Assembly (NCBI GenBank): GCA_946405115.1
Contig: CAMJGB010000030.1
Location: forward strand, 1 to 12,738
DNA length: 12,738 bases
DNA from: an uncultured Clostridia bacterium
GTDB taxonomy: Bacteria > Bacillota > Clostridia > Saccharofermentanales > Saccharofermentanaceae
Direction of reading: 5' to 3'
The notes beneath the pieces were generated by a model. The model was not told the origin of the DNA and made no database searches. It saw only the letters and a program-made list of their open reading frames with translations. Every line of letters begins with the position of its first letter. Position 1 is the first letter of the stretch. This document shows, piece after piece, positions 1-7,092 of the stretch. The position numbers and the translations under genes are program-made.

Positions 1-592
1 CGATGTTGCCGCTCTCGGAACCGACGTCGACCATCATTCTGATCTCTTCCTCGGTTACTTCCTTATCGTTGTCGTTGGGATCGATCTTGCAAAGACGCAG
101 GATAGCATTCGTGGATGCTGTAAGGAACTTTACGAAAGGCTTAGTTATGATTCCGAAAAACCTTACTATTCCATAAGCAGCATATGCCCACTTCTCCGGC
201 TTATTCTGAGCGATTCTCTTAGGAACGAGCTCGCCCAATACAAGAGAGAAATATGAAAGAACGATTGTAATAAGAACCGTGAACAGCGGCACTGCCCATG
301 TCTTAACGCCCTCGGGATCGATGAGCGAAGCAAGCTTTCCTGCGAAGTTGCTCGCAGCAAAAGCGGATGACAAGAATCCTGCAAGCGTAACGCCTACCTG
401 GATAGTCGCAAGGAATGTGCCGGGGTTATTGAGGAAGTTAAGCATGCGCTTGGCATTCTTATCGCCGTCTTCGGCGAGCTTACGCATCTTCGTATCATTT
501 AAAGATATGACCGCCATCTCCGTTCCCGAGAAAAATGCGTTTACGAGAACGAAGAAGATAACTACCAGCAGATCAATAATCGTGTTGCCCAT
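1..592 (-). CDS. CNNM/CorC-family (DUF21) membrane transporter, N-terminal part; 3' end beyond window
   Basis: This is the first 197 codons of a gene that continues past base 1. I read it by translating the reverse strand from ATG at 590-592. It begins MGNTIIDLLVVIFFVLVNAF and shows the CNNM domain: membrane segments near residues 4-24, 60-82, 99-120 and 135-158, an early FFSGTEMAVIS segment (20-30), and the family signature GELVPKRIAQ at 120-129. The sequence TEEEIRMMVDVGSESGNI at 180-197 matches the linker that normally leads into paired CBS domains and a C-terminal CorC/HlyC domain, which would lie outside. Members are implicated in Mg2+ or Co2+ efflux and were historically called hemolysin C-like; the substrate here is unknown. 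The start is fixed because a TAA lies in frame four codons upstream (602-604). It follows the gatB stop by 12 bp with no good ribosome-binding site, so translation may depend on ribosomes finishing gatB. Family assignment is confident; the metal specificity is not. Confidence 0.93.
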   Translation of the reverse strand, partial: MGNTIIDLLVVIFFVLVNAFFSGTEMAVISLNDTKMRKLAEDGDKNAKRMLNFLNNPGTFLATIQVGVTLAGFLSSAFAASNFAGKLASLIDPEGVKTWAVPLFTVLITIVLSYFSLVLGELVPKRIAQNKPEKWAYAAYGIVRFFGIITKPFVKFLTASTNAILRLCKIDPNDNDKEVTEEEIRMMVDVGSESGNI

Positions 593-604
593 ATATGTTT
601 GTTA

Positions 605-2041
605 TCACAACTCCGACAGAAGCTTCTCAAGGATATCCTTAACAGTCTTGGGATCCGCCTTGCCGCGGAGCTCTCTCATGGACTGTCCGATGAGGAACTG
701 GATATTCTTGGTGTTGCCTGCAAGATACTCGCTTACGGCCTTCTCGTTGCTCTCGATGACCTTCTTGATGGCAGGTTCGATAGCAGATGCATCGGAAACC
801 TGTGCGAGACCGTTCTTGTCGGCATACTCTTCGGGATTTACATTCTCTTCGAATACGGCTGTGAGGATCTTCTTACCGCTCTTACGGTTAATCTTGCCGT
901 CGTTAACCATCTTGATGATTGTACCGAGCTTATCTCCGTCAAACTCCTTGTCCTCGGGTGTTACGCCCTCGTCCTTGTAGAGCTTAAGGAGGTCTGTGAG
1001 GATCCAGTTTGCAGCATCCTTGTAGTTGCCGCACTTAGCGCCTGAAGTCTCGAATACCTTAACCAAAGTAACGTTGCCTGTGATGATATCGGCATCGTAC
1101 TCAGTAAGACCAAGCTCGCTTACGTAGCGCTCACGCTTCTCGTCAGCAAACTCAGGAAGATTAGCCTTGATGTTCTCGAGGTACTCCTCGGAGATAACTA
1201 CGGGCATAAGGTCAGGATCAGGGAAATACTTATAGTCCTGAGCATCCTCCTTGGATCTCATGGCATATGTGTATTCCTTCTCGTCGTCCCATCTTCTTGT
1301 CTCCTGGACTACTTTGCCGCCACCCTCGATCAAGTCGATCTGACGCTCGCACTCGTATTCGATAGCGCGCTCGATAGCCTTGAAGGAAGCGATGTTCTTC
1401 ATCTCGGTTCTTGTTCCGAACTCTGCCTGACCTCTAGGTCTTACGGAGAGGTTAACGTCGGCTCTCATGGAACCTTCCTGCATCTTACAGTCGGATACAC
1501 CGAGATACTGCATTGTGTCCTTGATCTTTGTAAGGTAAGCGATTACTTCCTCTGCGGATCTGAAGTCAGGCTCGGATACGATCTCGAGGAGCGGAACGCC
1601 GCAGCGGTTGAAGTCAACGCATGTCATTCCCGTAGCCTCGTCGTGAACGAGCTTACCTGCATCTTCCTCCATGTGGATCTCGTGGATGCCGATGGACTTC
1701 TTGCCGTTGCTTGTCATGATGTCTACGTGACCGTTTCTGCAGATCGGGCAGTACAGCTGTGAGATCTGATAAGCCTTCGGAAGATCGGGATAGAAGTAGT
1801 TCTTACGATCGAACTTGTTGTTTCTTGTGATGTCGCAGTTAAGGGCAAGACCTGCCTTTACAGCGAACTCCACTACTCTCTTGTTGAGGGTAGGAAGCGT
1901 ACCCGGCATACCCGAGCAAACCTCGCATACGTGTGTGTTGGGAGCTCCGCCAAACTTAGTGGAGCATCCGCAGAAAATCTTTGATTCGGTCGAGAGCTCG
2001 CAATGAACTTCAAGACCTATGACCATCTCATAATCTTTCAT
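605..2041 (-). CDS. gatB: Asp-tRNA(Asn)/Glu-tRNA(Gln) amidotransferase subunit B
   Basis: GatB, 478 aa, the usual length. It is the tRNA-binding and kinase subunit of the cytoplasmic GatCAB complex, which converts misacylated Glu-tRNA(Gln) (and often Asp-tRNA(Asn)) to the amide using ATP and ammonia from GatA. Visible signatures are VIGLEVHCEL at residues 7-16; the zinc-site cysteines C24, C26, C39 and C42; FDRKNYFYPDLPKAYQISQ from about residue 77; the HMEEDAGK metal/ATP-site segment; and the C-terminal helical YqeY-like tail with IGQSMRELRGKADP. An additional cysteine gives a CPIC pair at 98-101. The ribosome-binding site AAGGAGG (2048-2054) overlaps the gatA stop codon and sits 6 nt before the ATG, so gatA and gatB are almost certainly translationally coupled. 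Stop TGA is at 605-607. It is the last gat gene, followed 12 bp later by the CNNM gene. Confidence 0.98.
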   Translation of the reverse strand: MKDYEMVIGLEVHCELSTESKIFCGCSTKFGGAPNTHVCEVCSGMPGTLPTLNKRVVEFAVKAGLALNCDITRNNKFDRKNYFYPDLPKAYQISQLYCPICRNGHVDIMTSNGKKSIGIHEIHMEEDAGKLVHDEATGMTCVDFNRCGVPLLEIVSEPDFRSAEEVIAYLTKIKDTMQYLGVSDCKMQEGSMRADVNLSVRPRGQAEFGTRTEMKNIASFKAIERAIEYECERQIDLIEGGGKVVQETRRWDDEKEYTYAMRSKEDAQDYKYFPDPDLMPVVISEEYLENIKANLPEFADEKRERYVSELGLTEYDADIITGNVTLVKVFETSGAKCGNYKDAANWILTDLLKLYKDEGVTPEDKEFDGDKLGTIIKMVNDGKINRKSGKKILTAVFEENVNPEEYADKNGLAQVSDASAIEPAIKKVIESNEKAVSEYLAGNTKNIQFLIGQSMRELRGKADPKTVKDILEKLLSEL

Positions 2042-2052
2042 CGCGCGCCTCC

Positions 2053-3534
2053 TTAGATTCCTTCTGCTGTCTGTTGCTCATATGCCTTGTCAGCGGTTAA
2101 CTTCTGGAAAGCATATGTGAAGCCCAATATTGTCTGCTCATCGAAATGCTTTCCTATGATCTGCATTCCGACGGGAAGATTCTGTGATGTGAAGCCGCAA
2201 GGTACCGATATTGCAGGAACACCTACGATATTGATGAGTACCGTGCAGATATCGCCCAAGTACATCTTGAGCGGGTCGGACAAGCTCTCCCCTGCCTTAA
2301 GTGCAGCAGTAGGTGCTACGGGTCCGATTACGACATCGTACTTTTCGAAAGCTTCGTCGAAAGCCTTCTTGATGAGAGCCTTCGCCTGCAAAGCCTTGTT
2401 GTAGTAAGCATCGTAGTATCCCGAGGAAAGCACGAAGTTACCGAGCATGATTCTTCTCTTAACTTCCATGCCGAAGCCCTCGCTTCTGGATCTGATGTAA
2501 AGCTCCATGAGATCTTCCACGTCATCGGGAGCGTATCCGTACTTGATGCCGTCGTATCTAGAAAGGTTGGAGCAAGCCTCGGCACAGCAGATGATGTAGT
2601 AAGTAGGGATAGCGTAGTCCATGATGGGCATCGGGAATGTCTCCACCTTGGCTCCGTTGCTCTCGAAAAGCTTAACTGCTTCCATTACTGCATTTCTTAC
2701 GTCCTCGTCCATGCCCTCGGCGAAGTACTGGTCGGGAAGTCCGATCGTCTTGCCGTTAAGGTCGAAGTTCTTGATCGCCTCAAGGTCGAGCTTGGGTGCA
2801 TCTGCGGAAGACTGATCCTTGGGATCCTCGCCGCTAATGACGTTGAGCATGTAAGCTACGTCGAGAACGTCACGGCCCATGGGACCGATCTGGTCGAGTG
2901 ATGAACCAAATGCTACGAGACCGTAACGGGATACCTTACCGTATGTAGGCTTAAGTCCTGTGATACCGCAGAAAGATGCGGGCTGTCTGATGGATCCGCC
3001 TGTGTCAGAACCTAATGAAATAGGCGCAAGACGTGCTGCCACGGAAGCAGCGGAACCGCCGGAAGATCCGCCCGGAACTCTGTTGTCGCCCCAGGGGTTT
3101 ACCGTAGGACCGAAGAAGCTCGTCTCAGTGGTGGAACCCATCGCGAACTCGTCCATGTTTGTCTTGCCGAGGATAACCATACCCTCTTCCTTGATCTTTC
3201 TTACAGCAGTAGCGTCGTAAGGAGGAATGAAGTTACCGAGCATCTTGGATCCGCATGTTGTGAGGATGCCGTCGGTACACATATTGTCCTTAACTGCTAC
3301 GGGAACGCCTGCGAAGCCTCCCTTAAGCTCGCCTGAAGCGATCTTCTCATCGATTGCCTCTGCATCCTTAAGTGCATCTTCCGCTCTTACCGTAATGTAA
3401 GAGTTGTACTTGCCGTCGAGACTTGCGATAGCGTCAAGGTAAGCCTTTGTGGCTTCCTTGGAAGTCGTCTTCTTCTCTTTGATCGCTTTACCGAGTTCTA
3501 ATGCGGTAAGCTTTAATATCTCTTTAGAATCCAT
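2053..3534 (-). CDS. gatA: Asp-tRNA(Asn)/Glu-tRNA(Gln) amidotransferase subunit A (glutaminase)
   Basis: GatA, 493 aa, full length. It is the amidase-signature subunit that hydrolyses glutamine and channels ammonia to GatB. The Ser-cisSer-Lys triad is intact: K82 in VPVAVKDN, cis-S157 in PGGSSGGSAA, and nucleophile S181 in GSDTGGSIRQPA. All three are offset by +3 from the S. aureus residues K79, S154 and S178 as I recall them. The downstream FCGITGLKPTYG block and the C-terminal VGVPAISVPCGF and PVGMQIIGKHFDE motifs are typical. It starts 20 bp after gatC, with AGAGAGG (3540-3546) 5 nt before the ATG. Its TAA stop (2053-2055) lies inside the gatB ribosome-binding site. The gene order C-A-B is the common Firmicutes arrangement. 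Presence of this set implies that at least one of glutaminyl- or asparaginyl-tRNA is made indirectly in this organism. Confidence 0.98.
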   Translation of the reverse strand: MDSKEILKLTALELGKAIKEKKTTSKEATKAYLDAIASLDGKYNSYITVRAEDALKDAEAIDEKIASGELKGGFAGVPVAVKDNMCTDGILTTCGSKMLGNFIPPYDATAVRKIKEEGMVILGKTNMDEFAMGSTTETSFFGPTVNPWGDNRVPGGSSGGSAASVAARLAPISLGSDTGGSIRQPASFCGITGLKPTYGKVSRYGLVAFGSSLDQIGPMGRDVLDVAYMLNVISGEDPKDQSSADAPKLDLEAIKNFDLNGKTIGLPDQYFAEGMDEDVRNAVMEAVKLFESNGAKVETFPMPIMDYAIPTYYIICCAEACSNLSRYDGIKYGYAPDDVEDLMELYIRSRSEGFGMEVKRRIMLGNFVLSSGYYDAYYNKALQAKALIKKAFDEAFEKYDVVIGPVAPTAALKAGESLSDPLKMYLGDICTVLINIVGVPAISVPCGFTSQNLPVGMQIIGKHFDEQTILGFTYAFQKLTADKAYEQQTAEGI

Positions 3535-3554
3535 CTTATCCTCTCTTCGTTCGA

Positions 3555-3842
3555 TCAGTCGAAAGTTCTGGGAACAAGTATCGTCTCTTCGGACTTCCTT
3601 GCGGCATTGCCGATGATCTTGTCTCTCATATCGCCGTTTGTAACTTCGTCCTCACGAACTACGTTGGTTCTTCCGAATACATGGCTCAAAGGCTCAACGC
3701 CTGTTGTATCGAGCTCATTTAATTTATCGATGTAACCCATGATGGAACCTAAGTCCTTCATGGTCTTCTGTCGGTCCTCTTCCGAGAGACGGATACGGCC
3801 GAGCTTCTGAAGGTAATCAATGAGTTCTTCAGTTATCTCCAT
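3555..3842 (-). CDS. gatC: Asp-tRNA(Asn)/Glu-tRNA(Gln) amidotransferase subunit C
   Basis: GatC, 95 aa, is the small belt-like subunit that wraps around and stabilises the GatA-GatB interface. The sequence has the family pattern: N-terminal helix with LIDYLQKLGRIRLSEEDR, then IMGYIDKLNELDTTGVEPL, then the extended HVFGRTNVVREDEV segment, and the C-terminal ARKSEETILVPRTF. The ATG (3840-3842) lies inside the 3' end of the upstream lipoprotein gene, with a 14-bp overlap in another frame. A perfect AGGAGG (3849-3854) stands 6 nt upstream, formed by the Glu-Glu-Asp codons of the lipoprotein's acidic tail. Translation of gatC is therefore likely coupled to the upstream gene. Confidence 0.97.
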   Translation of the reverse strand: MEITEELIDYLQKLGRIRLSEEDRQKTMKDLGSIMGYIDKLNELDTTGVEPLSHVFGRTNVVREDEVTNGDMRDKIIGNAARKSEETILVPRTFD

Positions 3843-5229
3843 CGTTGTCCTCCTCTTCCTTCTTGGAAGGCTTATCAGAATTGTTATTGCCTGACTTCTT
3901 TGTTAACTGCATTACGCCTACGCCTGCAAGTCCGATTACTGCAACACCGCCGACTACAGCGAGAGCGATGAGAAGTACATCGAAGCCCTTGCTTCCTGTG
4001 AGATTTCCTACGTTGGAAACGCCTGCCTCTGTAGCGGGTGTGCTGTCATCAGAGATGATCTCAGCGTTGAGAGAAGGATCCATGGGAGGAACTGTAGGTG
4101 CCGGGGCGTACTCGTCAGCACAGTAGAATTCGTACTCGTCATTCGCGATGGCTTCAGAGATGATCTCGCTCATTCTCTGAACTGCGATCTGATCCTTGGA
4201 GCTCTGATCGATCTCTGTTGTACCGATGTAAGCTACTACGAAGTAACCGAAGTTGGATGAGTAAATAAGGTCGAGGTCACCCTCCTGTCTTGACTCATCC
4301 CAAGCCCAGTCTGTAAATACCTGATCAATGCTGCCGTCGTTAGGAACAGCAATCTCACCGTAGTCTGCTGTCTCGCCGTTTGTGTAAGCAAGTGCTGCGT
4401 TAACCGTGAATGTATCTACATCTCCTGCTGCCTCATCGAAAAGCGCTGTTGCAGCTGCTTCGATCTCTGCCTGCTGCTCTTCTGTAGCGCCCTGAGGAAC
4501 CTGGAAGAGTGTGTATCTGATGTTAGGAACAGTGATCTCATCCTCATCGAACTCATACTCGTCGATGAAGTGCTGTGTATAAAGATCAGCCATGTAGTAG
4601 TTAACGATTGTCTGTCTGAAGGACTCTGCTGTTGTACCGTCACCGTAGTAGATGGAAAGGTACTGGTCGAGTGAGATTCCTGCAGGATCAGCATATGTTG
4701 TCTGGAGGTTGGTCAAGATATCATCGATCTGAGCAAGTGTCTCATCAGGAAGAACAAGTCCTTCGTCAGCAGCGAGCTTATTGATGATGAGAGCGCTCTC
4801 AAGCATCTGCTCGGAATAAGCTACGAAGAAATCACCGTATGTGTTGTACTGAACCATCTCCTCGCTCATGCCTGTTGTATCGATAGGCTCTGCGAGATCG
4901 ACGAAGCCCTCAGCCGTTGCAGGATAGTAGTAGCCTGCGTACTGTGTGAGCTCAGTAAATGTGTCGATGAAGTAGAAGTTAGACTCTGTAAGCGGTACAG
5001 GCTGACCTTCGAAGTAATACTGATGATAAAGGTAATTCGACAGCTGTGATCCGTATACGGAATCCAATGTCTGCTCCGCAACGGATGCAGCATAAGGATC
5101 GGATGCAGCGAGATTGGGATCTGCTGTCTCGCTCGGAGTTGTTGCAACTCCGTCATTTGCCGTACAAGCTGAAAGTAAAAGCACGCAGGATACTGCTGCC
5201 GCCATTGTTCTCAATTTAAAGTTCTTCAT
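3829..5229 (-). CDS. Lipoprotein with SurA/PrsA-like foldase (degenerate parvulin) region and C-terminal transmembrane anchor
   Basis: A 466-aa exported protein. The N terminus MKNFKLRTMAAAVSCVLLLS then AC is a lipoprotein signal with lipobox LSAC; C22 would be lipidated after signal peptidase II cleavage. The mature protein is very acidic and rich in Tyr and Thr. Residues about 120-225 are helical and resemble the SurA-N/trigger-factor-like chaperone region. Residues about 234-345 follow the layout of a parvulin prolyl isomerase domain: NIRYTLFQVP start, an alanine-rich helix at 250-268, FTVNAALAYTN, DYGEIAVP, and SNFGYFVVAYIG at the end. Key active-site residues are not clearly conserved, so catalysis is uncertain. 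A Ser/Thr/Pro-rich linker follows. Residues about 416-442 form a strong membrane helix followed by KK and a charged tail, an odd second anchor for a lipoprotein. Likely role: folding of secreted proteins at the outer face of the membrane. A weak GGAG (5240-5243) precedes the ATG. Its 3' end overlaps gatC. Confidence 0.75.
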   Translation of the reverse strand: MKNFKLRTMAAAVSCVLLLSACTANDGVATTPSETADPNLAASDPYAASVAEQTLDSVYGSQLSNYLYHQYYFEGQPVPLTESNFYFIDTFTELTQYAGYYYPATAEGFVDLAEPIDTTGMSEEMVQYNTYGDFFVAYSEQMLESALIINKLAADEGLVLPDETLAQIDDILTNLQTTYADPAGISLDQYLSIYYGDGTTAESFRQTIVNYYMADLYTQHFIDEYEFDEDEITVPNIRYTLFQVPQGATEEQQAEIEAAATALFDEAAGDVDTFTVNAALAYTNGETADYGEIAVPNDGSIDQVFTDWAWDESRQEGDLDLIYSSNFGYFVVAYIGTTEIDQSSKDQIAVQRMSEIISEAIANDEYEFYCADEYAPAPTVPPMDPSLNAEIISDDSTPATEAGVSNVGNLTGSKGFDVLLIALAVVGGVAVIGLAGVGVMQLTKKSGNNNSDKPSKKEEEDNDGDN

Positions 5230-5280
5230 AATAATTACACTCCATTCAATCCGCTATTGTACCATAAAGCGGCTTTAAAC
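5230..5280 (-). promoter_or_regulatory. Probable promoter for the foldase-gatCAB operon (extended -10, weak -35)
   Basis: This 51-bp segment, between the membrane-protein stop and the lipoprotein start, is the only real intergenic gap in the window. On the minus strand it contains TACAAT (5256-5261) preceded by TG one base away (TGGTACAAT, 5256-5264), a good extended -10. No convincing TTGACA occurs 16-18 bp upstream; the best candidates fall over the preceding stop codon. Transcription would start near 5249, leaving a leader of about 20 nt that carries the GGAG at 5240-5243. There is no GC-rich hairpin with a T-run, so readthrough from the glycan cluster into the gat genes is possible. The promoter call is an inference from the motif alone. 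Confidence 0.5.
5265..5277. repeat. 13-bp perfect palindrome (operator-like) in the promoter spacer
   Basis: TAAAGC-C-GCTTTA has two perfect 6-bp arms around a single central base. It lies immediately upstream of the extended -10, where a bound regulator would block RNA polymerase. With a 1-nt loop it cannot fold as an RNA hairpin, so a protein-binding dyad is the more sensible reading. An additional pair CCGCT (5251-5255) and AGCGG (5268-5272) flanks the -10. A chance occurrence cannot be excluded from one copy. Confidence 0.35.
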
Positions 5281-7092
5281 TCATCTTAGGGCTATCTCGA
5301 CGGTGTCCGTATCTACAGGCTCGCTGTTATGGATAACAAAGAGCTCCATACGGCCGATATCGACATTTTGTGTAACAGTCTCGCCTGTATTCGGGTCCTC
5401 ATACGAGAATTCGTAGCTTCCGGGTCTTGAAGATACAAGTACCAGGTCGCCTGAAGACACCCAGTCCTCGACCGGGTCACCCGGATTCGCGATGCTCGTG
5501 TACCAGCCGGCCTCAACCGTGGGATCGTATTCGAAGAATCCCGAGAAGTCGTGATACAGGCACTGCTCGTGGTAAACGTCTATGTCATTAGTGAGGACCA
5601 TGTCTCTGTTGACCTCGTAATCCGCATAAGCATCATCGATCTGAATATCGAAGTGGATTCCGTTGTAACCTTTCATGTAGACAAGGATCGCAGAATAGTC
5701 CTCAGCATAATCACTTCCGAAGAATGAATAGAACACCTGTCCCCTGTAGGACATCTGTCGTCCCGTTGTGGCATCTCTCTTCTTAAAGATGAGGTTGATG
5801 TTCATAGTAAGCTCGGCGCCCAAGAAGAACAGCAAAGCAAAAGCTACTGCAACAGGAATGTATACCGCCTTCTTAACACCCGCCAACACATTGATGAGCA
5901 TCGATATAAGGCATGAGAACATCAAAGCCCAGCCAAAGTAGCACATGGATGATGTGAGGTATCCTTCCGCATGAAGGTCTCTTACCCACATCTGGTAGTT
6001 TGCCGTCATGGAATGAGGCAGGCAGAAAAGCATCGCATAGAAGAAACCTGCGAGTGCGATCATGAACAGATCAAACGTGATCTCCTTATGTGAAGCCTTG
6101 TCCTCGGAAGAGTAAGTTCTTGCTGCCATGAATGCGGAGAATACCGCCCCTGCCGCGCAGAAAGAGAATACCGGGATAAAGTACCAGGAGAAAAGTGTGA
6201 GGAAGCTTGTTCCTACGTCTACATTTTCGATGTCGTGCAGAGGGAACAATGCGAAAGTAAAGGTGTTCCATGTATTTACGAAGTCGCCGAAGTCGCCATA
6301 CTCATCTACGGCAGTAACGGTTACGTCCTCAACCACGTAGAACACCTTCATGAGCTTCAGGATAACGAAGAACAAAGCTGCAGTTGCCGCATGCGGAATG
6401 AGACGCGTGATGAAGCGGATAACAGCCTTCTTCACACCCAGTTCCTTACGGGCCTTGAATACGTGTGAGAACGAGATAAGAGCATAGATCGCACAAGCCG
6501 TGATGAAGGGCTCGTAAACGGTCATGGACTCATAGTAGAAGAATGCGCTTAAGATGATTCTTACGATATTGCCGCGCTTGCCCATATGGCAAAGCCAGCT
6601 GTCGTAGAAGTAAAGTCCCAATACCATAAGACTCATGCCGTACATGAAGTCGAACGGATAGCAGTCCATGAGGTTATGGTTTGTATCGATCTGTATGAAT
6701 GCTGCGAAGAATGCTACGAACAGGAAGCCGTAAACGGGACGTGTCTTCTTGCCGACAGTAAAGCCTATAAGCCCTACCGTAATCCAGATCGGAACCTGCT
6801 GCAAAAGCCAGACGGCAAGATAGTTGCCGGTGCTTAATACATAGAACCTGAACGTAAATACAAACGATGTGATGAAGCCGACGCGGCCTCGTGCAAGGTT
6901 AAAGTCGAGGTTATGCTTGAACCAGTCGGAGAAGCCGTGCATTCTCGCGAATATGAACTCTTCAAAAGAGTCATGACAGCCGAGGACTTCGTCCTTAAGA
7001 AAGTAGCAGACAATGGCCGCCAGTGCTGCGGCAAAAAGACCCGTTAATGCGGTCCAGAAAACTCTACTGTTAAGCTTTGTCTTGAGACTCAT
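5281..7092 (-). CDS. Polytopic GT-C-like membrane glycosyltransferase with extracytoplasmic C-terminal domain
   Basis: A 603-aa membrane protein. Hydrophobic segments lie near residues 11-31, 73-89, 94-113, 119-135, 145-163, 176-209 (probably two), 233-252, 296-322, 339-358, 380-403 and 409-428, so about 11-12 helices. They are followed by a soluble region from 435 to 603. The first loop after helix 1 is acidic and contains D34, E35, H40, D41, E44 and E45. Such a loop in lipid-linked-sugar-dependent GT-C transferases holds the catalytic acids. The layout resembles GtrII/GtrC-type transferases that decorate surface polymers outside the membrane, but no diagnostic motif is certain. The gene overlaps the end of the GT2 gene by 23 bp, with AGGAGAG about 11 nt before the ATG, supporting a paired function: GT2 makes polyprenyl-phosphate-sugar inside and this protein uses it outside. 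It could instead be a general surface polysaccharide membrane protein. Stop TGA is at 5281-5283. Confidence 0.65.
   Translation of the reverse strand: MSLKTKLNSRVFWTALTGLFAAALAAIVCYFLKDEVLGCHDSFEEFIFARMHGFSDWFKHNLDFNLARGRVGFITSFVFTFRFYVLSTGNYLAVWLLQQVPIWITVGLIGFTVGKKTRPVYGFLFVAFFAAFIQIDTNHNLMDCYPFDFMYGMSLMVLGLYFYDSWLCHMGKRGNIVRIILSAFFYYESMTVYEPFITACAIYALISFSHVFKARKELGVKKAVIRFITRLIPHAATAALFFVILKLMKVFYVVEDVTVTAVDEYGDFGDFVNTWNTFTFALFPLHDIENVDVGTSFLTLFSWYFIPVFSFCAAGAVFSAFMAARTYSSEDKASHKEITFDLFMIALAGFFYAMLFCLPHSMTANYQMWVRDLHAEGYLTSSMCYFGWALMFSCLISMLINVLAGVKKAVYIPVAVAFALLFFLGAELTMNINLIFKKRDATTGRQMSYRGQVFYSFFGSDYAEDYSAILVYMKGYNGIHFDIQIDDAYADYEVNRDMVLTNDIDVYHEQCLYHDFSGFFEYDPTVEAGWYTSIANPGDPVEDWVSSGDLVLVSSRPGSYEFSYEDPNTGETVTQNVDIGRMELFVIHNSEPVDTDTVEIALR

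Noticed and set aside
279..980. Plus-strand open frame of 233 codons
   Set aside because: It runs antisense to the clear CNNM and gatB genes, has no recognisable domain and no ribosome-binding site, and is explained by their codon bias.
599..1045. Plus-strand open frame of 148 codons
   Set aside because: Lies entirely antisense to gatB, with no domain; an artefact of codon use on the other strand.
5230..5280. Rho-independent terminator between the glycan cluster and the foldase gene
   Set aside because: The 13-bp palindrome has a 1-nt centre and the longer CCGCT/AGCGG pair has no following T-run on either relevant strand.
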